Assembly (NCBI GenBank): GCA_003509785.1
Contig: DOMY01000081.1
Location: forward strand, 2,529 to 7,763
DNA: 5,235 bases
Direction: 5' to 3'
From: Gemmobacter sp.
Lineage (GTDB): Bacteria > Pseudomonadota > Alphaproteobacteria > Rhodobacterales > Rhodobacteraceae
Below, one piece after another: positions 1 through 5,235 of the stretch. The notes under the pieces are model-generated. The model saw only the letters and a program-made list of their open reading frames with translations. It searched no databases and was not told the origin of the DNA. Positions within the stretch are counted from its first letter, which is position 1. The number at the start of each line of letters is the position of its first letter. The position numbers were made by a program, and so were the translations under genes.

Positions 1-635
1 GCCTCGGGGCTGCGCGCCACGGCCCGCGCCGTGGCGGCGGGGATGATCAGCATGGCGGCAATCAGCAGCGCCCCCACCACCTTCAGCGCCACTGCCACCG
101 TCAGCGCCAGCGCCAGCGTCAGGATCAGCCGCTCGCGATCGGGGTTCAGGCCGCTGGCCGCTGCCAGATCCTCGTTCAGCGTGGCAGTCAGCAGCGCCGA
201 CCAGCGCCACAGGATCAGCGCCGTCACCAGCGCGGCCCCGCCCCAGATGAAACCCAGATCCGCCTTCGACACTGCAAGGATATCGCCGAACAGATAGGCC
301 TCCAGATCCACCCTTGCGCCGGGCACGAAGCTGACGGCCACCAGCCCGAAGGCCAGCGCCGAATGGGCCAGCACGCCCAGCGTGGTATCCATCGCCCAGC
401 CGCGCGCCGCCAGCGTCGCCACCGTCACCGCCATGGCCAGCGCCACCGCAAGCGTGCCCAGCCCGATCGGCAGATCGGTCGCCAGCGCCAGCGCCACGCC
501 CAGAATCGCGGCATGTGATGTCGCATCGCCGAAATAGGCCATCCGCCGCCAGACGACAAAAGACCCCAGCGGCCCCGCCGCCAGCGCCGTGCCGATCCCC
601 GCCAGCGCCGCCCGCACCAGAAAATCGTCAAGCAT
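1..635 (-). CDS. znuB: Zinc ABC transporter permease ZnuB (partial, C-terminus beyond window)
   Basis: Inner-membrane channel subunit of the ZnuABC zinc importer; it receives zinc from ZnuA and is driven by ZnuC. The 211 residues present, starting MLDDFLVRAA, are strongly hydrophobic with several membrane segments. They carry ABC-3 family hallmarks: RRMAYFGDATSHAAILGVAL (residues 30-49), YLFGDILAV (114-122) and KVVGALLIAAMLIIPAATAR (185-204). These closely resemble the corresponding E. coli ZnuB stretches as I remember them. Family members are about 260-280 residues, so roughly 50-70 C-terminal residues lie left of the window. The ATG at 635-633 overlaps the znuC stop by 8 bp and has no convincing Shine-Dalgarno of its own, so translation is probably coupled to znuC. 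A manganese or iron ABC-3 permease is the alternative, but the zur neighbour argues for zinc. Confidence 0.95.
   Translation of the reverse strand, partial: MLDDFLVRAALAGIGTALAAGPLGSFVVWRRMAYFGDATSHAAILGVALALATDLPIGLGTLAVALAMAVTVATLAARGWAMDTTLGVLAHSALAFGLVAVSFVPGARVDLEAYLFGDILAVSKADLGFIWGGAALVTALILWRWSALLTATLNEDLAAASGLNPDRERLILTLALALTVAVALKVVGALLIAAMLIIPAATARAVARSPE
628..635 (-). other. znuC/znuB stop-start overlap (ATGCTTGA)
   Basis: The znuB ATG (635-633) lies inside the last codons of znuC, whose TGA is at 630-628. An 8-bp overlap with no strong ribosome site points to reinitiation by ribosomes finishing znuC, which would tie channel and ATPase output together. Confidence 0.85.
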
Positions 636-1500
636 GGTGATGATGCCCACCCGTCTTGTGCTCACCCGTCTGGACCATGCCCGTCTGGCCCATGTCCGTC
701 TTATGTCCGTCTTTCGTATGGCCATCGTCGTGACCATGAGTCCCGTGGTGATGATCATGCCCGTGGTCATGGTCATGCGTATGGTCGTGGTCATGCACAT
801 GCTGATACAGCGCCAGCGCGCCCTGTGTGCCTAGCCCGAACAGCGCCCGGTACTCCGGCGCGCCGGACACCACGCGCGGCGTGCCCTCGCAGCAGATATG
901 GCCGTTCAGACAGATCACCCGGTCTGATGCGCTCATCACCACATGCAGGTCATGGCTGACCATCAGCACCGCCGCTCCGGTATCGCGGCGCACCTCGTCG
1001 ATCAGGCGATAGAATGCCGCCTCGCCGGGCTGATCGAGCCCCTGCGTCGGTTCATCCAGCACCAGAATATCCGGCTGCGTCAGCAGGGCACGCGCCAGCA
1101 GCACCCGTTGCAGCTGCCCGCCCGACAGGCCCGCCATCGGGCGTTCCGTCACTTCGGGCACGCCCACGCGGGCCAGCACGGCGTCGGTTTCGGCCCGCCC
1201 ATGCCGGATGGGCAGCGACAGGAACCGGCGCGCCGTCAGCGGCAGGCTGCGGTCGATCTGCAGCTTTTGCGGCACATAGCCGATGCGCAGGCCGGCGCTG
1301 CGGGTCACCTGACCATGCGAGACCGGCACGATGCCCAGCAGCGCGCGCAGCAGGGTGGATTTGCCCGATCCGTTGGGGCCAAGAATGGTGACAATCTCTG
1401 CGCGTGCGATTCGCATTGACACGTCATGCAGCACCTCTTGCCCGCCCAGGCGAACGCAGATGTGATCGGCCGCCAGCAGCGGCGGCATCGCGGCGGTCAT
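628..1500 (-). CDS. znuC: Zinc ABC transporter ATP-binding protein ZnuC with His-rich C-terminal tail
   Basis: Cytoplasmic ATPase subunit of the zinc importer, 290 residues. The ABC motifs appear in order: Walker A GPNGSGKS (41-48), Q-loop Q78 in YVPQK, signature LSGGQ (125-129), Walker B ILVLDE (145-150) and switch H183 in VSHD. All catalytic residues are intact. The ATPase core ends near residue 230; residues 234-290 form a tail with 20 histidines mixed with Asp, Gly, Thr and Lys, making the protein about 40 residues longer than the roughly 250-residue E. coli ZnuC. The ATG at 1500 is chosen because it overlaps the zur stop in an ATGA junction; the frame is open upstream to 1635, but that part lies within zur. 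Met5 (1488) is an alternative start with no better ribosome site. Co-transcribed with zur and znuB. Confidence 0.95.
   Translation of the reverse strand: MTAAMPPLLAADHICVRLGGQEVLHDVSMRIARAEIVTILGPNGSGKSTLLRALLGIVPVSHGQVTRSAGLRIGYVPQKLQIDRSLPLTARRFLSLPIRHGRAETDAVLARVGVPEVTERPMAGLSGGQLQRVLLARALLTQPDILVLDEPTQGLDQPGEAAFYRLIDEVRRDTGAAVLMVSHDLHVVMSASDRVICLNGHICCEGTPRVVSGAPEYRALFGLGTQGALALYQHVHDHDHTHDHDHGHDHHHGTHGHDDGHTKDGHKTDMGQTGMVQTGEHKTGGHHHHA
631..801 (-). repeat. Low-complexity His/Asp/Gly-coding tail of znuC
   Basis: This encodes ZnuC residues 234-290, with 20 histidines. The first half is a near-alternating HDHDH stretch; the second half is a Gly/Thr/Lys/Gln region ending in HHHH. It lies outside the conserved ATPase fold. 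Zinc binding is inferred from composition only. Confidence 0.85.
649..712 (-). repeat. Short tandem repeats, 15-nt unit, within the znuC tail
   Basis: On the plus strand the core CCGTCT recurs after acc, acc, gcc and gtc-type leaders: octamers start at 649, 664, 679 and 694 (exactly 15 apart), with a fifth copy at 705 (11 apart). Read on the minus strand, the in-phase units give QTGMV, QTGEH and KTGGH, five residues each. The pattern suggests growth by slippage or unequal recombination; the 11-nt copy is out of phase with the others. Confidence 0.75.
1497..1500 (-). other. zur/znuC stop-start overlap (ATGA)
   Basis: The TGA of zur and the ATG of znuC share four bases, a classical translational-coupling junction. 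It is also the main argument for placing the znuC start at 1500. Confidence 0.85.
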
Positions 1501-1973
1501 GCCTGCGCCACGCATTTCGGGCAGAGGCCCAAGGCCTCCAGATTGGCGCGTTCCACCACAAAGCCCAGCTCGGCTGCGGCGGCTTCCAGCGCGGCGCGCA
1601 CGCCTTCGGCCGGGGCTTCGGCCACGGCATTGCACTGGCGGCAGATCAGAAAGGCCGGGGCATGGCTTTCCCCCGGCGTCATGCAGGCGGTGAAGGCATT
1701 CAGCCGCCGCACCCGATGGGCAAGCCCCTGATCCACCAGAAATTCCAGCGCGCGATAGGCGACGGGCGGCTGATTGCCGAAGCCTTCGGCCACCAGCCTT
1801 TGCAATACGTCATAGGCGCCCATCGCCCGGTGTTCTTCCAGCAGGATCTCCAGCACCCGGCGGCGCACCGGGGTCAGCCGCGCGCCATTGGCGCGGGTGA
1901 TCTCTTCGGCACGCGCCATCACATCGCCGGTGCAATGCGCGTGATCGTGATTGTGGAAGGCGGGGGTGTGCAT
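1497..1973 (-). CDS. zur: Zinc uptake regulator Zur (Fur family)
   Basis: Zinc-responsive repressor, 158 residues. The N-terminal winged helix includes RLTPVRRRVLEILLEEH (32-48) and the recognition-helix region QPPVAYRALEFLVDQGLAHRV. CxxC pairs C111/C114 and C151/C154 match the structural zinc site of Fur-family proteins. H86, C97, H104 and E119 have the spacing of the E. coli Zur regulatory site (H77, C88, H96, E111), which supports zinc rather than iron sensing. The N-terminus carries HNHDHAHC (7-14). Start 1973 is preferred because it keeps this segment and about 31 residues before RLTP; Met19 (1919) would leave a very short N-terminus. A modest AAGAG lies 7 bases upstream. It is the first gene of the operon, so it should repress itself through the Zur box at 1989-2003. 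Confidence 0.95.
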   Translation of the reverse strand: MHTPAFHNHDHAHCTGDVMARAEEITRANGARLTPVRRRVLEILLEEHRAMGAYDVLQRLVAEGFGNQPPVAYRALEFLVDQGLAHRVRRLNAFTACMTPGESHAPAFLICRQCNAVAEAPAEGVRAALEAAAAELGFVVERANLEALGLCPKCVAQA

Positions 1974-1982
1974 GTCCGGCTC

Positions 1983-2011
1983 TTGACCTGTTATGATATT
2001 ACATACATAAG
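1983..2011 (+). promoter_or_regulatory. Probable znuA promoter
   Basis: TTGACC (1983-1988, 5 of 6 to the -35 consensus), a 17-bp spacer, then CATAAG (2006-2011, 4 of 6 to the -10). The Zur box fills the spacer. The -10 is weak, so the exact start of transcription is uncertain. Confidence 0.5.
1989..2003. promoter_or_regulatory. Zur box (operator) between zur and znuA
   Basis: TGTTATGATATTACA is an imperfect dyad: TGTTAT, 3-bp centre, ATTACA (5 of 6 arm positions symmetric). It matches 12 of the 14 defined positions of the E. coli-type Zur core TGTTATANTATAACA as I recall it. It lies in the 70-bp divergent region, inside the proposed znuA promoter spacer and over the proposed zur -10. One bound Zur dimer pair could therefore block both transcripts. 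Site identity is inferred from sequence and context. Confidence 0.8.
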
Positions 2012-2026
2012 CCGCCGCACCGTAAA
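1998..2026 (-). promoter_or_regulatory. Probable zur-znuCB promoter
   Basis: Read on the minus strand: TTTACG (2026-2021) as -35, a 17-bp spacer, and TGTAAT (2003-1998, 5 of 6) as -10. The -10 lies within one arm of the Zur box, fitting autorepression of zur. It overlaps the proposed znuA promoter on the other strand. Confidence 0.45.
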
Positions 2027-2030
2027 AGCG

Positions 2031-2036
2031 AAGAGG
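2031..2036 (+). promoter_or_regulatory. znuA ribosome binding site
   Basis: AAGAGG lies 7 bases before the ATG at 2044 and fixes that start. A second ATG at 2039 is out of frame. Confidence 0.7.
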
Positions 2037-2043
2037 CGATGCA

Positions 2044-3072
2044 ATGCGTTATACCATATCCTTGGCACTTGCCACTCTCACGGCCCTGCCTGCCATGGCG
2101 GAGGTGCCGCGGGTGGTGGCCGATTTCGCGCCGGTGCAGGGCCTTGTCGCCACGGTGATGGGCGATCTGGGGCAACCCGATCTGTTGCTGGATCGGGGCG
2201 CCAATGCCCACAGCTTTCAGCTGCGGCCCAGTCAGGCCGCCGGTCTGGCCGATGCCGATCTGGTGATCTGGGTCGGCCCGGAAATGTCGCCCTGGCTGGA
2301 TCGCACGCTGGAAGGGCTGGGCAATGTGGCGCAGCTGCGCCTGCTGGGCATCCCCGGCACCCATCTGCAGGATTTCGGCGCCAGCGAGGCGCATGACCAC
2401 GAGGGCCAGGAGCACGAGGGTCATGACCACGCCGAGGAAGGCCATGACCATGAGGGGCATGACCATGCAGCAGAAGGCCACGCCGACGAAGGCCATGACC
2501 ACGCGGCCGAAGAGGCCGGGCACGAAGGTCATGACGATCACGCGGGCCATTCCCATACCGGCACCGATCCCCATGCCTGGCTGGACCCGGCGAATGGCGC
2601 GATCTGGCTGGAGGCCATCGCCGCAGAACTGGGCAAGCTGGACCCGGAAAATGCCGCCACCTATGCCGCCAATGCCGCCGCAGGCAAAACCGCCATCGCC
2701 GCGCTGGATGCGTCTTTGGCCACCCAGCTGGCGCCTGTGCAGGGCAAGCCTTTCGTGGTGTTCCACGATGCCTATGGCTATTTCAGCGCGCATTACGGGC
2801 TGACCGTTGCAGGGTCGGTTTCGCTGGGCGATGCCACGGCACCGGGCGCCGCGCATCTGAAAGAGCTGACGGAAAAGGCGGGCGCCGCGCTTTGCCTGTT
2901 CCCCGAAGCCGGGCATGACCCGAAACTGGTGGCACAGATGGCCGAAGCCGCCGGGGTGAAACTCGGCGCGCCGCTCGATCCCGAAGGGGCGGCGGTGGAA
3001 CCCGGGGCAGGGGCCTATCTGGCCACGCTGCAGGGCCTGGCCGATACGCTGACCGGCTGCCTCGCGCAGTAA
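2044..3072 (+). CDS. znuA: Periplasmic zinc-binding protein ZnuA
   Basis: Substrate-binding protein of the zinc importer, 342 residues. A signal peptide covers residues 1-19 (MRYTISLALATLTALPAMA, AxA site before E20); there is no lipobox. Mature-protein zinc ligands by family position are H56 (in NAHSFQLRPS), H177 (in DPHAWLDP) and H241 (in FVVFHDAYGYF), with E288 (FPEAGHD) near the expected acidic position. Residues 117-171 form the charged loop typical of zinc-specific cluster A-I proteins, with 17 histidines and four exact EGHDH units. C284 and C339 match the conserved C-terminal disulfide of E. coli ZnuA. Transcribed divergently from zur-znuCB, with a shared Zur box upstream and a terminator 20 bases downstream. 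The loop and the zur context favour zinc over manganese. Confidence 0.96.
   Translation: MRYTISLALATLTALPAMAEVPRVVADFAPVQGLVATVMGDLGQPDLLLDRGANAHSFQLRPSQAAGLADADLVIWVGPEMSPWLDRTLEGLGNVAQLRLLGIPGTHLQDFGASEAHDHEGQEHEGHDHAEEGHDHEGHDHAAEGHADEGHDHAAEEAGHEGHDDHAGHSHTGTDPHAWLDPANGAIWLEAIAAELGKLDPENAATYAANAAAGKTAIAALDASLATQLAPVQGKPFVVFHDAYGYFSAHYGLTVAGSVSLGDATAPGAAHLKELTEKAGAALCLFPEAGHDPKLVAQMAEAAGVKLGAPLDPEGAAVEPGAGAYLATLQGLADTLTGCLAQ
2392..2556 (+). repeat. His-rich loop repeat region of znuA
   Basis: This encodes residues 117-171. The pentapeptide EGHDH occurs exactly at 125-129, 132-136, 137-141 and 149-153, with degenerate copies around them (for example EGHDD at 161-165). At DNA level, units of the type GARGGYCATGACCAY recur. 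Length variation between strains would be expected. It probably acts as a zinc-gathering loop beside the binding cleft, as proposed for the family. Confidence 0.85.
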
Positions 3073-3091
3073 TCGCCCGCAGATTCTGCGC

Positions 3092-3115
3092 AAAGGGGGC
3101 CGCCTGGCCCCCTTT
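3092..3115. terminator. Bidirectional intrinsic terminator between znuA and puuD
   Basis: AAAGGGGGCC (3092-3101), loop GCCT, GGCCCCCTTT (3106-3115) form a perfect 10-bp stem with a 4-base loop. The A-rich left and T-rich right ends let it work in both directions, although the T tract is short. It sits midway between the znuA stop (3072) and the puuD stop (3130), serving two convergent genes. Confidence 0.85.
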
Positions 3116-3129
3116 GTCATTCCCGGCTG

Positions 3130-4359
3130 TCAGATCCCGCTGCCGCCCGCGCCTTCGAACCAGCGCACGATGGCCCGGCGTTCGTCCGGCTCCATATAGC
3201 TCAGGTTCGCGGGGGGCATGGCATGGGTGACACCGGCCTGAATGTAGATGCGCCGCGCCTCGGCCGCGATCTGTTCGGGCGTTTCCAGCATCACCCCCTT
3301 GGGCGCCCAGAGCATCCCCTCCCATGCCGGTTCGGCGGCATGGCACATCGAACAGCGGCCCATCACGATATCGGACACTTCGCCAAACCCCTCGGCGCTG
3401 GCAAAGACCAGCGCCTGCCCTTTCAGCGCCGCCTGCTGTTCCGGCGCCTCGTGCCGGTAAGAGGACAGCCAGGCGATCAGGATCATCAGGATCACCGTCG
3501 CCGCCCAGGTCCAGTGCGGGCTGCCCTTGCGGGCGTGCTGGGTGTTGAACCAGTGCCGGATCGTGACCCCCATCAGGAACACAAGGCTGGCGATGATCCA
3601 GTTATAGGGCGTGGCAAAGGCCAGCGGATAATGGTTCGACAGCATCAGAAAGATCACCGGCAGCGTGAGGTAATTGTTATGCGTGCTGCGCTGCTTGGCG
3701 ATCTTGCCATATTTGGGATCGGGCTTCCGCCCCGCCTTCAGATCGGCCACCACCACGCGTTGATTGGGCATGATGATGAAGAACACATTGGCCGACATGA
3801 TGGTGGCGGTGAAAGCCCCCAGATGCAGCAGCGCCGCCCGGCCAGAAAACACGCTGGCATAGAAGTAGGACATCGCCACCAGCACCACGAACAGTGCCAG
3901 CATCACCAGCGTCTGGTTGGCATTCACGAAGACCTTGCAGATCGTGTTATAGGCCACCCATCCGAAGGCGAGCGAGGCCATGGACAGGGCGATGGCCTGC
4001 CAGATCTGCAGCTCCATCACATTCGGGTCCACCAGATAGAATTCGGCGCCCAGATAATAGACCAGCACCAGCATGCAAAAGCCGCTGAGCCAGGTCATGT
4101 AGCTTTCCCACTTGAACCATACCAGATGGTCGGGCATTGCCGCCGGGGCCACCAGATATTTCTGGATGTGGTAGAAACCGCCGCCATGCACCTGCCATTC
4201 TTCGCCATCGGCCCCGCTGGCCAGATTGCGGTCGCGGTGCAACCCCAGATCCAGCGCGATGAAGTAGAAGCTTGATCCGATCCAGGCGATGGCCGTAATC
4301 ACATGCGTCCAGCGCACGGCAAATTCGATCCATTCCCAGATCACGGCGTAATCATACAT
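3130..4359 (-). CDS. puuD: Membrane-bound cytochrome c urate oxidase (PuuD type)
   Basis: Oxidises urate to 5-hydroxyisourate in purine breakdown, passing electrons to cytochrome c instead of making hydrogen peroxide (established for the Agrobacterium homologue). It has 409 residues. The N-terminal urate-oxidase membrane domain (DUF989 type) has about eight helices, near 12-37, 88-108, 118-142, 148-172, 178-197, 230-248, 252-270 and 285-300. Recognisable stretches are RWTHVITAIAWIGSSFYFIA and GGGFYHIQKYLVAPA. The C-terminal domain (about 305-409) carries the heme c motif CSMCH (336-340), with M381 in HAMPPAN as likely axial ligand. The start at 4359 (MYDYAVIWEW) fits the family N-terminus and has a GGGGG stretch upstream; an in-frame ATG at 4404 would add 15 unrelated residues. 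The symbol is not to be confused with the E. coli putrescine gene puuD. No other purine genes are visible here. Confidence 0.9.
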   Translation of the reverse strand: MYDYAVIWEWIEFAVRWTHVITAIAWIGSSFYFIALDLGLHRDRNLASGADGEEWQVHGGGFYHIQKYLVAPAAMPDHLVWFKWESYMTWLSGFCMLVLVYYLGAEFYLVDPNVMELQIWQAIALSMASLAFGWVAYNTICKVFVNANQTLVMLALFVVLVAMSYFYASVFSGRAALLHLGAFTATIMSANVFFIIMPNQRVVVADLKAGRKPDPKYGKIAKQRSTHNNYLTLPVIFLMLSNHYPLAFATPYNWIIASLVFLMGVTIRHWFNTQHARKGSPHWTWAATVILMILIAWLSSYRHEAPEQQAALKGQALVFASAEGFGEVSDIVMGRCSMCHAAEPAWEGMLWAPKGVMLETPEQIAAEARRIYIQAGVTHAMPPANLSYMEPDERRAIVRWFEGAGGSGI

Positions 4360-4385
4360 CGGCTGACCCCCAGGTGTGCTGTGCA

Positions 4386-4411
4386 AAAAGCTATACCGCC
4401 GCATGGCTTTT
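4386..4411. promoter_or_regulatory. Inverted repeat, candidate operator upstream of puuD
   Basis: AAAAGCTAT (4386-4394) and ATGGCTTTT (4403-4411) are inverted with 8 of 9 positions matching, separated by 8 bp. The repeat lies in the divergent puuD/LysR region and covers the proposed puuD -10. A terminator role is unlikely, since the arms are A/T-rich at the outside and there is no gene end nearby. Which protein binds it, if any, cannot be told from sequence. Confidence 0.45.
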
Positions 4412-4418
4412 CGGATAA
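4390..4418 (-). promoter_or_regulatory. Weak candidate puuD promoter
   Basis: On the minus strand, TTATCC (4418-4413) and TATAGC (4395-4390) are spaced 17 bp apart. Both match the consensus poorly (3 and 4 of 6), so an activator may be needed. Transcription from here would begin downstream of the ATG at 4404, supporting the 4359 start. On the plus strand GATAAT (4414-4419) could serve as a -10 for the LysR gene, giving overlapping divergent promoters. Confidence 0.3.
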
Positions 4419-4474
4419 TTCCATCAAATGGCAGAGCACTTTCAAACGCTCGCAGAAAATGGAGCCCGGGCCTG

Positions 4475-5235
4475 GTGTCCTATGTCAACAATATAAAGAT
4501 GTTCGTGCGTGTCTATGAATTGGGCAGCATGAGTGCGGCGGCACGCGATCAGCGCACCTCGCCCGCCGTGGCATCGGCCCGAATCTCTGAACTGGAAAAG
4601 CACCTTGGGGTGCGGTTGTTCAACCGCACCACCCGCAGCCTGCAACCCACAGAAAACGGCCGCATCTTCTATGACGGTGCCCGCCGCGTGCTGGAGGCGA
4701 TCGACGAGGCCGAAGCAGCGGTGGTCGATGTGACGCAGAACCCGCGGGGCACGGTCTTTGTTGCGGCACCTCTGGGCATCGGGCGGCGCTTCATTGCGCC
4801 GCATGTGCCCGCCTTCAAGGATATCTATCCGCAGATCGACGTGCGGCTGCGGCTGTCGGATCGCCATGTGGATGTGACCGCCGAAGGGCTGGATCTGGCC
4901 TTTCACCTGGGCCTGCTGGATGACAGCACGCTGAAAGTGCGCCTTGTGGCCGATTGCCCGCGCATCCTGTGCGCCGCGCCCGCCTATATCGCCCGGCGCG
5001 GCAATCCGGCCGATGGGGCGGCGCTGGTCGAAGACCGGCATGATTGCCTGAACCTGCGCTTTCCCGGCGCGAAAGAGTTTCAGTGGATGCTGCAAACCCC
5101 CGAAGGTCCGCGCCGCTTTGAAATCTCGGGGCCTTTCGAAAGCGATGATGGCGATGTGCTGACGGGCTGGGCGCTGGATGGCCGGGGCATCGTGATGAAA
5201 CCGATCTTCGAGGTGGCCGAACATCTGCAGGCGGG
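4475..5235 (+). CDS. LysR-family transcriptional regulator (partial, C-terminus beyond window)
   Basis: DNA-binding regulator; 253 residues of a usual 290-310 are present and the frame is open to the window edge. The N-terminal helix-turn-helix spans about residues 6-65 (FVRVYELGSMSAAARDQRTS, then ASARISELEKHLGVRLFNRT). The effector-binding domain begins near residue 90 (RGTVFVAAPLGIGRRFIAPH). The start is the GTG at 4475 (VSYVNNIKMF), with GGAG at 4461-4464. The frame is open further upstream to an ATG at 4403, but the added residues look unrelated to the family, and the ATG at 4499 would cut into the first helix. Divergent from puuD, so control of urate oxidation is possible. However, LysR proteins of this CrgA-like kind are numerous and their targets cannot be read from sequence. 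Confidence 0.9.
   Translation, partial: MSYVNNIKMFVRVYELGSMSAAARDQRTSPAVASARISELEKHLGVRLFNRTTRSLQPTENGRIFYDGARRVLEAIDEAEAAVVDVTQNPRGTVFVAAPLGIGRRFIAPHVPAFKDIYPQIDVRLRLSDRHVDVTAEGLDLAFHLGLLDDSTLKVRLVADCPRILCAAPAYIARRGNPADGAALVEDRHDCLNLRFPGAKEFQWMLQTPEGPRRFEISGPFESDDGDVLTGWALDGRGIVMKPIFEVAEHLQA

Noticed and set aside
589..834. Plus-strand Met/Val-rich short frame over the znuC tail
   Set aside because: It is the reverse reading of His/Asp codons (CAT/GAC read as ATG/GTC), not a membrane peptide gene.
628..1635. ZnuC extended upstream to the ATG at 1635
   Set aside because: The added residues are Arg/Gly-rich, unlike any ABC ATPase, and lie over the conserved C-terminus of zur; the ATGA junction at 1500 is a better start.
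1404..2396. Long plus-strand open frame across zur, the promoter region and the start of znuA
   Set aside because: It is antisense to zur and out of frame with znuA; its Arg/Gly/Ala-rich product has no domain, while both overlapped genes have conserved motifs.
3078..3090. Palindrome CGCAGATTCTGCG after znuA
   Set aside because: The arms meet around a single base, so it cannot form a hairpin, and the adjacent 10-bp stem at 3092-3115 explains termination. A chance dyad is likeliest.
1999..3120. Long minus-strand open frame antisense to znuA
   Set aside because: A high-GC shadow: it mirrors znuA throughout, spans the terminator and the Zur box edge, and shows no recognisable motif.
3223..4275. 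Plus-strand open frame of 350 residues antisense to puuD
   Set aside because: Its His/Arg/Gln-rich composition is what the reverse complement of a hydrophobic membrane protein gives; puuD is clearly the real gene.
4442..5224. Minus-strand open frame antisense to the LysR gene
   Set aside because: The plus strand encodes a clear LysR helix-turn-helix and effector domain; the minus frame has no family features.

Overview
The window is GC-rich, densely coded DNA. It carries a complete high-affinity zinc uptake locus (zur-znuC-znuB facing away from znuA), a membrane urate oxidase with a cytochrome c tail, and the start of a LysR-type regulator. The divergent zur-znuCB / znuA layout, the histidine-rich extensions on the zinc proteins and the PuuD-type urate oxidase fit an alphaproteobacterium, most likely a Rhodobacteraceae member (Paracoccus/Rhodobacter-like). 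That placement is an inference from gene content and protein similarity remembered from those groups, not from a search.

Positions 1-1973 (minus strand) hold the zur-znuC-znuB operon. zur comes first and overlaps znuC by 4 bp (ATGA). znuC overlaps znuB by 8 bp (ATGCTTGA). znuB runs off the left edge. Positions 1974-2043 are a 70-bp divergent promoter region with one Zur-box-like dyad placed to repress both directions. Positions 2044-3072 (plus strand) encode the periplasmic zinc-binding protein ZnuA. A strong bidirectional hairpin terminator (3092-3115) separates it from the convergent gene at 3130-4359 (minus strand), an eight-helix urate oxidase with a C-terminal c-type heme domain. A divergent intergenic region (4360-4474) with a 9-bp inverted repeat leads to a LysR-family gene (from 4475, plus strand) that runs off the right edge.

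The zinc genes form one working unit. ZnuA captures zinc in the periplasm, ZnuB is the membrane channel, ZnuC is the ATPase, and Zur senses cytosolic zinc and shuts off both transcripts when zinc is plentiful. ZnuA has a 17-histidine loop, ZnuC a 20-histidine C-terminal tail and Zur a short HNHDHAHC N-terminus, so zinc-binding low-complexity segments occur on both sides of the membrane. The urate oxidase passes electrons from urate into the respiratory chain through cytochrome c. Its divergent LysR neighbour is a candidate regulator, but nothing in the window proves it.

I find no RNA gene, mobile element, CRISPR array or clearly undescribed system. The most unusual material is the repeat-built histidine tail of ZnuC and the inverted repeat upstream of the urate oxidase.
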